Source: Pratylenchus scribneri (Eukaryota; Nematoda; Chromadorea; Rhabditida; Pratylenchidae). Taken from it: a stretch of DNA of 64,000 nt. Shown piece by piece: positions 12,830 through 24,172 of this stretch (positions are counted from its first letter, which is position 1; every line of letters begins with the position of its first letter). Under the pieces are notes generated by a model. That model saw nothing but the letters and a program-made list of their open reading frames with translations, ran no database searches and was not told where the DNA came from. A program made the translations under genes and the position numbers. The DNA is taken from contig JAQSEB010000047.1 in NCBI GenBank assembly GCA_030063045.1, positions 2,914,001 to 2,978,000 on the forward strand. The letters run 5' to 3'.

Positions 12830-14760
12830 TCATCGTATAATATTGCTGGTGCCGGCGCCCAAATGGCCATTTCCATTCAATGTTAATTGCAATTGTTTTC
12901 GGGCATTTGCGGTCACATTCTCTTGTGTTTGTTTCCGCATTGATTCATCAATCTTCCAAACATGCCAAATACGGAGAATTTCATCCTAAAATTAATATTT
13001 TCACTATTAAAATGATATTAAAATTCCAACCTGACTGGCAGCCATCACATATTCACCGCATGGACTTTGGCAAAGTTGTAGCACTCGTCCACATTGGCCA
13101 TCGTTTAGTTCCGTGCTCATTTCGAATTTTTTGATTTTGTGCGGTTCATGGTGCCAAACTCGGATTCCAGGTTTGGGCGCACCATGTCCCGTGATCATTT
13201 CGCCGTGTGCTTTGTTGAACAAAATGCCGGTAACCTTAATAATATTTGAATAAAATGCAAAAAATAATCAAATGGCCTAACCTGACTTTGTGTGTCCAAA
13301 GTGTAGTGAGCCCTTCCATCCAGTAAATTCCAAAAACGAACTGTATGATCACGAGTGCCACCACCGGTCGCAACAAAATTTGCTTGCCCAAATCCCATTT
13401 GTGGAACATGGAAAATTAATTTTAATTAAAATATTAAATAAAAATAAACAAACATATTCAATCGCCTTGACCGCCGCTATATGATCGTCAAATCTGTAGA
13501 GAGGCACCTAAAAATTCATTGTAGAATTGTTTTAAAATGGATTTAAACATACCGCATTTTGGGTGGAAATTTGTGATGAGGCCCAAACATGGACCAAATA
13601 ATCCGAACCACCACTGGTCAAAAAACGCTCATCCGGACTCCATTTCAAACCGCAAACTTCATTTGAATGGGAAGAGAAGACACTGACAATGATATTTATT
13701 TCTTAGAATATTAATTAATTAATAAAAATTACCTGACCAATGATTTTGGCAGACGGACATCATGGTGATAAATTCGGCCATTTCTTGAGCCAACACAAAT
13801 ACACCCTTTTGTGGTCCAACTGGCACAGGCCAGGCGCATTCCCTCAGTTTGAATTGTGCGCAACAATTTTTTGCTCATTGAATCAACCAACTAAAATATT
13901 TGTTTTTTTATATTAAATAATCAAAATTACTTTTAATTGTCCATCACTGAAGCCAATCGCAACATATTGGCCTTCTTTCGACCATTTAGCCAGTGTTGGT
14001 TGTGCTTCAATTCCGTCAAATTCTTGGAGCTCATCCACCACACCGGTGCTGGCATTCCATTGATAAACCTTTTGGCCCAAAGTAACCGCAACAACATTGT
14101 TTTTGCTCCAATCAATCAAGTGCGTATCTGAAATTTATTTAATGTTTATGTTAAAATGTAAAATTACAAAAATCATCGAGAAAGTTGGGTGCATCCAACA
14201 TCCTCTCCGGATCTTTTGATATATAACGGCGTGAACGTTTTATGCAGCTTGATGGTTGAACAGAATGGAAAAGAACATTCGCTTGTTGGGCTCGATTTCC
14301 GATGCGAGCAATAGGCGCCAGACCTTTTCTGAGAATTTAAAATTTGTTCATGAGGAATAAAAAGAAAAAACCTGAAAGCAAATACTCTATCGCCATCAGG
14401 CAGTCCGATGAGATTCAAATTATTTTGTGAGTTGACGCGCATCAAATGACGTTTTGTTTGTTGTTCCAATTTTGTTGCTGGACTTGTTGGGCATGATGTT
14501 GAATTGTTCAATTGGTTGGTATTCTCATCATCCTAAAATTATTGTGAAGTGAATGTGTTAAATTTAATTAGTGTCCTTACCAAACGAGTAGAAAGCAAAT
14601 GCGACGCCAATTCCATTTGTTCTTCATTTCGCAAAGAAACGTAACGATCTCCTTCATTGACACGTCCTTTGACGTAATTTGGATTTCTTGATGGTGTTAT
14701 GTTAATTTTGGTAAAAACACTTCCGGCAGTGTTCTTCCATTCAGGCGTTTTATTTGCCAT
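12830..14760 (-). CDS. fzy-1: CDC20/Fizzy, APC/C co-activator
   Basis: WD40 co-activator that delivers substrates to the anaphase-promoting complex and is the target of the spindle checkpoint. The N-terminus contains a C-box-like GDRYVSLR, then KRHLMRVNSQNNL. The CDC20 signature ERMLDAPNFLDDF plus WSKNNVVAVTL opens the propeller. Blades include YVAIGFSDGQL, LVDSMSKKLLRTI, GSRNGRIYHHDVRLP, HSNEVCGLKWSPD, GGSDYLVHVW, GGTRDHTVRFWN and DEILRIWHVW. The protein ends NIIR, the Ile-Arg tail that docks on APC/C. The initiator MANKTPEWK at 14760 is preferred over an upstream in-frame ATG at 14874 because it begins the conserved part. CDC20 is favoured over CDH1 because of the DAPNFLDD region. About nine exons. 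Confidence 0.9.
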
Positions 14761-15242
14761 TTTTATTGCCAATAAATCAGTGAATTGTGTATAATTAATT
14801 AATCTAAAATATACGGAAGTATTCGATTGTTTTGAACAAATTAATGATTTGGGTTGCGCAGAGCTATTCATCAATTAGATGGCATTTCCTTGAAGCGGAG
14901 CGGAAGAAGCTGAGCTGTTCATTTGGTCGGTCGATCTGACTCCTTTGATACGGTAGTAAAAATTTAAATTTTATTTTATACGCAAATTGGCGAAATGTAT
15001 TTTTATGACATATTGTCTCATTAGGTTTTTCCTTTTTCCTTTTTCGTTTTTTCTTTTTTAGTTTTTGTTGTTTGTTCATTCATTCATCGCTCGCTATCAA
15101 TTCGATCAACCTAATTGTTTTTTTTTTTTCAAACAATAATTTTTTGGTATTTAAAATATTTCCTTCCATTCCATATCAATAATAATAAAATAATTGATAA
15201 AAAAAAGCTGTAAAATAAATTTAACCAATTTTACTAGCCAAT
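14761..15242. other. Divergent promoter region, CDC20 / OSBP-related
   Basis: Head-to-head spacer between the CDC20 and ORP starts. It contains long T tracts (around 15040-15130) but no conserved coding sequence. Confidence 0.4.
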
Positions 15243-17067
15243 ATGCCAAAGAAGAGTACAAATTTTTGTCCTGAAAGTGATAATGAAGAGGATCAATTCT
15301 ACGACGCAATTGACAATCTCGAAGTTCCCAGAGGAAGCCACTCAAATGGCGAGGGTTGTTCTACACACAAATCTTCATCCAGCAGTTCAAATGATGAGAC
15401 CAACAATTTTGATTTTTCTAAATGCAACATTCAAATGCCGGTAATTTTTACATAGATAAGTTGAATATTTTAATTTCACATTTTAGTCGAAACTGGCTGA
15501 ATATCGCGAAAATACTCAACCTACTGTGCAACCAACTGGTCAACCACCGAAAGTTAGACGTGAAACGATACAATCAAAACCAGAATCGCCCGGGATCAAT
15601 CTTTGGGCAATATTGAAGAATAGCATTGGCAAAGAATTGACAAAGATTCCACTTCCGGTTTGCTATATTAAAAATAAATTATAACTAAAATTTATGGTTT
15701 AGGTGAATTTCAACGAACCATTGTCAATGTTACAACGAATCACCGAAGACCTTGAATATTCCTATTTACTGGACAGAGCCGCCGAAAAGAAGGACATTTG
15801 CGAACGCTTGGCCTATGTTGCTGCCTATGCCATCACTTCATATTCGGGCACTTCGAAACGAACAACAAAGCCATTCAACCCGCTGCTTGGTGAAACGTTT
15901 GAATTTGATCGTCGAGAAGATTTTGGCTGGCGTTCTTTGGTCGAGCAAGTTTCCCATCATCCACCAATGTGCGCTCAACATGCTGAAGGAGTCAATTGGA
16001 TTATGCATCAGGAATTTATGGTTTATTTAATTTATTTGAGAATTAAAATTTAATTTTATTTTAGGTGAGCTCCCGTTTTCGTGGAACATATCTCAGTGTT
16101 ATTCCCACCGGTTTCTCTCATGTCAATTTCAAAGATGGAAAGGCGATGTGCACATTTCAAAAGGTTTTCCATCATATTTTGTGATTATTATTATTTGATT
16201 TTTTTAGATCACAACAACGGTTCATAACATCATTGTCGGCAAATTGTGGAGTAAGTCATTCCAAAAAATTCAATTAATTTAACTAATTTTTTAGTTGACA
16301 ACCATGGCGAGATGAACATTATAAATCATGTCAGCGGAGAACGTGCATTGGTCAAATTCCATTCATACAGTTTTTTCTCATCGAATAAACCAAGAAAGGT
16401 TAATTTTTAATTATTTTTTTTTAATTTTCGGACATTTTAAGGTTGAAGGTCTAATTTTGAATCGACAAGGAGAGGCGAAATTCTGCTTGGAAGGTTATTG
16501 GGATCAATACATAAATATCGCTCCGGTGATTGGTCAAAAAATGGAGGGAAACCGCAAGTATCGCATTGAAGCAGGGCAGCCGAGACGAATTTGGAATGCA
16601 AATCCACCAAAGTAATTTAATTTTAATTGGCAATGAAATTAATTTTTTTTCGTCAGAGTTGGCCCAACTCGATTCAACTTTAGCAAATTGGCAGTTGAGA
16701 TGAACGAAATGGATGATTCAGTGGCACCAACGGATTCGAGACGCCGACCCGATCAAAGACTAATGGAGGATGGCGAATGGGATGAGGCAAATGAAGTGAA
16801 AAGTCAATTGGAAGATAAACAAAGGAAAGCCCGAAAGAAAGCTGAGGCGGACGCGGAAAGAGGAGCGAAAAGAGGTAAAAATATTTTTAAAAAAAATTTG
16901 TGATTAAAAATAAAATTTCAGGTCAAGAACCGGAAGAATATCGGCCACATTGGTTCAAAAAAGTTCAAGACGAGCAAATTGGTTCGGTGATTCATGTGAT
17001 TCGCGGCAATGAATATTGGGCATGCAAAGCGAGAGGAGATTGGTCAAGATGTCCGGACATTTTCTGA
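15243..17067 (+). CDS. Oxysterol-binding protein-related lipid transfer protein
   Basis: ORP-family lipid exchanger acting at membrane contact sites, where it carries sterols or phosphoinositides. The acidic/Ser-rich start (MPKKSTNFCPESDNEEDQ) leads into the lipid-binding domain: INLWAILKNSIGKELTKIPL (the lid), FNEPLSMLQRITEDLEYSYL, FNPLLGETFE and the fingerprint EQVSHHPP at about 15943-15966. FRGTYLSVIPTG, NIIVGKLWIDNHGEM, PRRIWNANPPKVGPTRFNFS and a coiled C-terminal part ending RGDWSRCPDIF follow. No PH or ankyrin domain is seen upstream, so this looks like a short ORP, unless distant 5' exons were missed. About ten exons. The EQVSHHPP Histidines that bind the phosphoinositide head group are intact. 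Confidence 0.9.
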
Positions 17068-17449
17068 ATACACTCAATGAAGAATGAATGATGGATATAT
17101 TGTTGTTATGTTTTTTTTTTTTTTTTGTTTATTCCTCTCCTCTAAACAACAGATGCCATACTAATTTAATTATTTGTGTTTGTGATATGATTCCATTCAA
17201 CGGCATTATATGGGTTCAATTCTTCTCTTCTCTTAATTTATTCCTACACTTTCATTTTAATAATCAAAACAATTTCCACTTAAATAAATTTCGCTTACAT
17301 TTATGAATAAATAATAAAATAAAGAATGATTATTTGGGTTATTTTAACCATCGATATTATAAATAATAAAGTTGAATCAAACAATTATTTATTTATTTTA
17401 TAATAAATTTTTATCAATTAAAATTTAATGCTATGATTTTTTAGAAAAG
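17068..17449. other. 3' flank of ORP gene and 5' flank of the next gene
   Basis: AT-rich spacer with a long T run near 17107-17126 and AATAAA-type signals near 17300-17320. A GATTTTTTAG acceptor-like site ends 6 bases before the next ATG, consistent with spliced-leader addition there. Confidence 0.45.
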
Positions 17450-19540
17450 ATGAACTTGTATCGATTAAAAGAGAAAGACGAAGTACGTGTCCCACGACGG
17501 GAAGGCAGGGAAAAATACACAAAATTGGAAGAGCGCAAAATGTGGTTTTTCTTTGCCAGAGAGTAATTAAAATTATTTTAAATAAAATTAAGTTAATTTT
17601 TAAGATTGAGGGCAGGCAATCAAGATGCATTGTTCAAGCGACGAATTTTATGGAAATTATTCGAACAAGAGGAAGACACAAACAGGAAAATGGATGGATT
17701 GGAATCACAGTTAAATTCAAAATTAATAAATTATTTTAATAAAATTTAATTAAGTTTTCGCAAACAAATGCTCAAATATATGCACAGATCGAATATGAGC
17801 AAGGAGGTTTTACTTATTTAAATAAAATAAATTAAAAATGACCTTTAGGACATGTTCCTTTGTCTTCGTTTCTTCAGAATTGGCCTCAATCCAAAACAGC
17901 AAAAATTGTATAAAATTAATTTTTAAATGAATTTTTAAAATAATTTTTATAGCCTTGAAGAGCGTTACGGTTGCGAGGTTGAATGCACTTTTGATGGAAC
18001 ATTTCGCCGTGCCAATTTTTCATGTAATTTTTAATAAATTAATTAAAATTTAATTAATTTATTTTCGTTGATGGGAATAATTTTTCACTTCCAACGGATG
18101 AGGAATTGGCCACAATTATGGCCGATGAAATGATGGAGGAAGGAAGTTTATTGGAAGAAATGGTTCAACCCAATGATGATGGAATGGACTTTTTCAATTT
18201 TGATAATCCACTGGAAGAAGGCACTTCACGCAATTCTGAAAATAGCAACAATAACAACAATCGACGGCAAAATGAACGATCAGAGGTAAAATAAAATGGG
18301 AGAACTTATTAATTTTTTGACCCAAATTATCCGGATCTATGAACATTCCTTGGTGCTTATTTTAATATTTAGAAATCAGATTTAGGTGTACTGGCTATTT
18401 TTAGCTAGCAGAATTCGTTCTGCTTGAAAAATTCTAAATTTTTTGAATAGATAAATTAATATAAAATATGTCTGAAAATGCTTCTGTTGTGGGTCTGTCA
18501 TTTTTGGCTATTTTTAGCTAGCAGAATTCGTTCTGCTTGAAAAATTCGGATTTTAAAATTTTATTTTCTCAAATTTTATAGACCCAAATTGTTGCCGAAA
18601 ATCAGAATAATGATGCTGATGATGAAGAGAATGGCTCTTCTTCTCAACATTTAATGGAAATATTAAATAATTCTCCTCGCATTGATGAATTCCAACAAAA
18701 TGCCGGACGCCAATCAAATGCCGAAATTATTCAATTGGAAATGGTGCCCGCAAATAGCAACAATTTGGATTGTTCTTCCGAATTGATTGGTTCAACATCA
18801 TCGGCGAGGGCATTCCAACGGCAAAATGAAGAAAATTTGAGGATTGAAGCAAATTTGAATTTGACAAATCAAAGTCAACAAAGCACATCTCAACAACAGG
18901 GAAGAATTCATCGGCAAATGAATCCAGCGAAGAAGGCATTTATTAATGGTACGGTTTGACATTGATTAATAATATTATTGGTTTAATATTTAATTTACCG
19001 AAAAACATTGAATTAGCAAAAATGAGAACATAACAGATAACACCAAAAATAATGATTTAAAGGTTTACAAACCAATATACCCAATTGGATTGAGCTGGTC
19101 AAGACGTAATGAATGGATATATAATAATTTTTTATGCTTTGGTCAAAATTAAAGGGTATTAAATGGTTTAAACCAAATTTTGTTTAATAGTTTAAAACTA
19201 AATTGCTTAAACATAAGCCAAAACATTATCAAACTTCTTACTTCTTAATGATAGGTTATGACAAATTTCTGATTCTTTTCTACAAATTAAGCATTCTCCT
19301 AATATTTTACAAAATTTTTATGATTTATTTTTGCAGATATTTTGAAAGTGCTTGATGGCAATATGAGCACCCGAACATTCATTGAACAGGGAGGAGGAAG
19401 TGCTGTACCGGAAGTGAGTTATTTTAGACTTTTTATATTAAAATAATTTCAAATATTTATTTGGGCAGTGTGCGGATGCAATTAATTGGCTTGTCGGTGA
19501 TGAAAATGATGATGAATCTATTCCTGTTTGGCGAAGATGA
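17450..19540 (+). CDS. Myb-like protein, candidate Rap1/TEBP-type telomere-associated factor
   Basis: No clear named orthologue. The N-terminal half has a pattern like the Rap1-type Myb fold: REKYTKLEERKMWFFFAREL, then GNQDALFKRRILWKLFEQEE, then a third helix with FRKQMLKYMHRS. The aromatic/acidic EE and LWK positions match that family. A second helical block (MFLCLRFFRIGLNPKQQKLL, EERYGCEVECTF) follows. The rest is acidic and Asn/Gln/Ser-rich (for example NSNNNNNRRQNE) and ends ESIPVWRR. Exons are about 17450-17562, 17605-17709, 17756-17806, 17851-17908, 17954-18023, 18068-18285, 18582-18949, 19336-19413 and 19470-19540. The 18024-18067 intron ends in TTTTCG instead of CAG, so it is either a non-canonical acceptor or a one-base deletion. 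The Rap1/TEBP assignment is inference only. Confidence 0.5.
18396..18549. repeat. Intronic direct repeat with near-palindromic core
   Basis: The roughly 40-base string around TTTTTAGCTAGCAGAATTCG occurs twice, at about 18399-18437 and 18509-18547. Its core GCAGAATTCGTTCTGC is close to an inverted repeat. Both copies lie in one intron of the Myb-like gene. Confidence 0.7.
19060..19245 (-). mobile_element. Interspersed element family 2, copy 2 (inverted, truncated)
   Basis: The reverse complement contains GGTTTAAACCATTTAATACC, TTTTGACCAAAGCATAAA and ATTACGTCTTGACCAGCTC. These align in order with 45720-45815 and, more weakly, with 2470-2570. It lies in an intron of the Myb-like gene. Confidence 0.55.
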
Positions 19541-19775
19541 ATGAACATATTTAAATAAATGAACACTGTCAATCAAATATCCCATATAAATCATCCATTT
19601 TTTGATTCATTTTGACTTTAAGATAGAATTGATGCTTTATTTTTATAATTAATTCAACGGAAACGATGAGAATTGAGGGATGAATAAATTAAAAATTGGT
19701 AATGAAATAATGGTATTATTGACATTTTTGATCCATTTTGGGCACTGCTGATTTGTCCTAATAAATTAAATTCAT

Positions 19776-22700
19776 TCATTCCTCCCTCGTCCATTCCCCT
19801 TTCCTCCGTCGTTTTGCAACCGCCCCACCCAATTTGCAACAAATCCAACAGGAAAATGTCAATCCAGCAATGAGCAAATTTAAACTGGAAATTGCGATCA
19901 ACAGCAACCAATGTGGGTCAATTTGAGCTGGCCAAATTTGTGTGAAACTGATTGATGAAGATTTCGGGGATGTGGCCATGGAACATTTGTCCTCTGCTAA
20001 ATCTTTGAATTGTTCATCAACAATCTAATAAAAAATGGAATATTTAATGAAAATGTTTGGTATATTGACCATAATTGGTTTGGTAAAAACATCGAATGTT
20101 TGTTCCTGCGTTTCCGGATTTGATCGCCTCGATTTCCGTGAATATTTTTTTGATTTTGCCCTTCGGCGAATTGATTGAAGGTCGGACAAATGTCGAGGCT
20201 TCGTTTCGGGGCAACGAGGTGGTGAAATGCCAGTGCAACCGCCGTCCAATTTCAGGCAAAGTGTTACTTGGCATTGAAATTGGAGCACCGGTTTATCGGC
20301 GTACTGTATTGGAAATTTACAATTATAATTTTATTTATCAATTGATTGTTATTTTTATTTAATTGGACTTCAAAATTGATTTAAATGAACATTTAAAGGA
20401 AATTATTTAAATGTGTTAAAAACTTTACGTGTCGAAAAAATCTTTTTGAGGCCATATGTAACTTGGCCATATTAAAATGTTGGGCTTTGGATTAGGTTTA
20501 TCTTTATGTTTGGATCTTACTTAAAGAAGTATGGATTTTGGATTTGGTCAACTAATTTGGACTTAAAAATGTAATTTTTCGATACGAAAAATTTTCTTTA
20601 AATACAGTAATTTTAATACAGTTTCCATCATTTATCATTGGACCTTAAATACGTGATATTCCTTGGTTGCCAACCGAAGATCCACATCATAATCTGGTGT
20701 CCTCAATAAGACCTAAAATGGAAAGAATTAAAAAGATTATCAATTTCAAATTTTATTTCTCAAAAAATTCATTTTCATTTTGTTCAATAAAGCATTTCAT
20801 TTTTGAAATAATTATTTGATTTTCTGCCTAATAATAAAATTACAGCGTCCAATCCGCAACCATTTTCGTCCAAAATGTCCACTCGATCCCCAAAACCATT
20901 GTCCACATAGCAAGAATGGACCAACATCCCAAAGGTGTCTTGCCCTCCCTCCTCAATGCATTCCCATCGATGATAAACTGGTTGGCCTATTAAAAAATGT
21001 TTTGGCAATTAATTTTGGGAAATGAACACCCAGAATTGCGTATTGAACAATCGGCCCATTGGCATTGTCCTTTCGAAGAGTGTATTCACAACGGGGCATT
21101 TGATAGACTTTTTGCCGAAATTGAGTGGTAATTTGGCTGGAAAGAAAATGGCAATTTTGGAACGGAATTTGGATTGATGATTTTGAACCTGACTTCCATT
21201 GGAGCAGTCACAGGCTTTTCTGCTTCCATATAAAAACATTTTATATTCACCATTTGATCAACTTTTGTCATAAAACTGAAAATTAAAGAATTATCCTTCA
21301 GGGTAAAATGGAATTTTTGTACAAATGGAAAATTTGGTACGGTATTTCTTGAAGGTAGGAGAAAATAAAAGAAATTATTTTAAATTCACATCAATAATAA
21401 GGCAAAAGAATAAATTGATATACTAACAATTTTCTTAAAAGTTTTAATTATTGCGTTTCATTCCAGAAGTTTTATTTTTTTGTGTTTCATTCCGGAAAGT
21501 TTTAATCTAAGTTCTTTCCAGAAAGTTTTAATCTAAGTTCTTTCCAGAAAGTTTTAATCTAAGTTCTTTCCGGAAAGTTTTAATTCTAAGTTCTTTCCAG
21601 AAAGTTTTAATCTAAGTTCTTTCCGGAAAGTTTTAATCTAAGTTCTTTCCAGAAAGTTTTAATCTAAGTTCTTTCCGGAAAGTTTTAATCTAAGTTCTTT
21701 CCGGAAAGTTTTAATTCTAAGTTCTTTCCAGAAAGTTTTAATCTAAGTTCTTTCCGGAAAGTTTTAATTCTAAGTTCTTTCCGGAAAGTTTTAATTCTAA
21801 GTTCTTTCCAGAAAGTTTTAATCTAAGTTCTTTCCAGAAAGTTTTAATCTAAGTTCTTTCCAGAAAGTTTTAATCTAAGTTCTTTCCGGAAAGTTTTATT
21901 TCTAAGTTCTTTCCGGAAAGTTTTAATCTAAGTTCTTTCCGGAAGTTTTAATTCTAAGTTCTTTCCGGAAAGTTTTAATATAAATTCTTTCCGGAAAGTT
22001 TTAATCTAAATTCTTTCCGGAAAGTTTTAATCTAAATTCTTTCCGGAAAGTTTTAATCTAAATTCTTTCCGGAAAGTTTTAATCTAAATTCTTTCCGGAA
22101 AGTTTTAATCTAAGTTCTTTCCGGAAAGTTTTAATCTAAGTTCTTTCCGGAAAATTTTAATTCTAAGTTCTTTCCGGAAAGCTTTAATCTGAGTTCTTTC
22201 CGGAAAGTTTTAATCTAAGTTCTTTCCGGAAAGTTTTAATCTAAGTTCTTTCCGGAAAGTTTTAATTCTAAATTCTTTCCGGAAAGTTTTAATCTAAGTT
22301 CCTTCCGGAAAGTAATTTCCCAACTTACACCGAATGGAACATGAAGACAACCTTAAAAAGAATATAAAAATAATTGAATTCATGAATAAAAGGGAAACTT
22401 ACGGTCATTTCCACGAAAATGCCTTTGGGACTCAACTATGAATTCAAAGAAAAGGGAATTCAAAGGCTATTCCTTTCCCTCTCCCCTTTTCCAACTAACC
22501 GATCTGTATCGGTGAACATCGCAATTTGTGAAGGGTACTGTAATGCCAATGCTCCTTTAATGTTGAAAGGGAAATATATATAGAATTATGTGCTTAAATA
22601 CTTTGAATCCGGAAAATGTTCAGGCCCTGCCCGACATTCGGGTTGATTGAAGTGGCCCTGGACGAAGACATAACCCTCAAAGGGTTTTTTGGTTGAAGCT

Positions 22701-24172
22701 CGAACACCGATTTTATCCGGTGCACAAATGATGTCCGGAGTGCCGGGACCTGGTCTTTCATTTGATGAAAAAAAGAGAATTTTCTTCAGCTCACGAAAAT
22801 CAGTTCGGCACATTTCCCATGTGAGTGCATCAGCCAACGAACGGTCCAATTGGTCGAAGGATTCAACAGTGAACACACGAAGGGCACTTCCACTCATTTG
22901 ATGGAGTTGTTGGACATTGACCAAATTACTGACACCAATGGCATAAACAAGAACGTGTGCATCACGAAGACGTTGGGCTGCAATTGTTGGGGTTAAAAAT
23001 TATTAGAATAAAGTAGAAAATTTGAAATTTGGAGAATAATTTGTGCCTAAATTTTAGGAAATAAATAGTAATTAAAATTAATTTAAATGATTATTTGTAA
23101 ATGTATGGACCAACCAGCTTCGGCTACTTCATCTTGGGACTGTCCATCGGTGAGCACAATAACCACTTTTGGGACAGAACCACCTCGGGCACCCTGAAAA
23201 CCATTGTCCAGCGCAAATTGCAATGCTTGACCGGTGTTTGTGGCACCACCAATGAATTTGATCCGTTGCAAAGCCCATTCCAACTGAAAAAAGTGAAAAG
23301 ATGAGACGGAAAAATTAGAAGAAAATTATCAAAAAAATATTTGCATATTTTTATACTAACTTGACTGAGGCTTGTATGCTGATTCAAGGCAATTTCCAAT
23401 TGAGGTTGTTCGGCAAATTGGACAACAGCGACATGAGAACCACCGGTGGAAATATTCAATAATTGGGCAAGTTGACGGGCAAATTGGGTTTGAAGGCGAA
23501 AAGTGTCATCCCCAACGGAGCCGGAACCATCAAGGAGGAGCACAACATCAACCGTACTGTTTTGACCACATTCTGACAAATTTTTACATTTGAAATTCCC
23601 AGAAGCATATTTTGGATTTTAATTAAATTAAATTTAAATTATATAAAATTTCAACTAGATGCGATTCAGTTTTCTGGGCCATTCTTTTGACTTTAATTCA
23701 ATGAGGCTATAACCAATTCGAGAAGGATATATGTGTGCATTTTAAAAGTCCTAAATTTCCTCTAAAAAGTGGAGTTAAAATTTTAAAAATCTGCCTTTAA
23801 AAAATTATATATTTTTGAATATAATAGAACCGAATTTTTGAGGAAAGTTGATTATTTTTAAATTAAATTTTAAGATGCCACTTTTTAGAGGAAATTTAAG
23901 GCTTTACAATGGCATATCATATCGCCTTCCCAAATTGGTTAATTACTTATTGAGCTACGACCAAAGAAATGGCCAGGAAGTTTCGAGAATTTTTGATTGT
24001 GAAAAGTGATTAAATTCTTGCCTTTCACCAACTCCGAATCGACCAATCCATTGTCGATTGGAATACTGCTAATTGGAGAGGAAGCGATCAGAAACAGAAA
24101 GATGAGGAAAAAAGGGGTAGAATATTTCAATTTGATGATGAAAATATGCCTTAATTGTCGGCTACAATTCAT
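19776..24172 (-). CDS. cut-6: VWA + ZP domain cuticlin (CUT-6-like)
   Basis: Extracellular cuticle/alae protein. Exon 1 (24022-24172) is a signal peptide with FFLIFLFLIASSPISS. The VWA domain starts ECGQNSTVDVVLLLDGSGSV (DxSxS metal site intact), with NISTGGSHVAVVQFAEQ, GGATNTGQALQFALD and VVIVLTDGQSQDEV. DAHVLVYAIGVSN and a link to PGPGTPDIICAPDKIGVRAS (start of ZP) follow. Small exons at about 22500, 22400-22440 and 22330-22350 give LPFTNCDVHRYRS, SPKGIFVEMT and VVFMFHS. Next are MTKVDQMVNIKCFYMEAEKP, VYHRWECIEEGG, VHSCYVDNGFGDRVDILDENGC, a basic stretch with SIRRRAKSKKYSRKSRRS (consensus-cleavage-like), a TM helix (LLLIAISSLNLLIAGLTF) and a short basic tail. Intron 1 appears to use a GC donor (AAAG|GCAAG). 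A minisatellite fills another intron. Confidence 0.88.
21450..22312 (+). repeat. Minisatellite array 1 (CTTTCCGGAAAG family)
   Basis: About 33 tandem units of 26-27 bases, each with the perfect palindrome CTTTCCGGAAAG (a CCAGAAAG variant is common) joined by TTTTAATCTAAGTT. Variation is mainly in the linker (TAATTCTAAG versus TAATCTAAG) and one arm base. The array occupies an intron of the cuticlin gene, between the VVFMFHS and MTKVDQ exons. On the transcribed strand it reads AACTTTCCGGAAAG. Confidence 0.95.
23677..23974. mobile_element. Foldback element family 1, copy A
   Basis: Begins GGCCATTCTTTTGAC and ends ACCAAAGAAATGGCC; the arms of about 90 bases pair with each other. The arms contain CTCTAAAAAGTGG and CCACTTTTTAGAGG as their inner ends, around an AT-rich centre. 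It is in intron 1 of the cuticlin gene. Confidence 0.85.
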
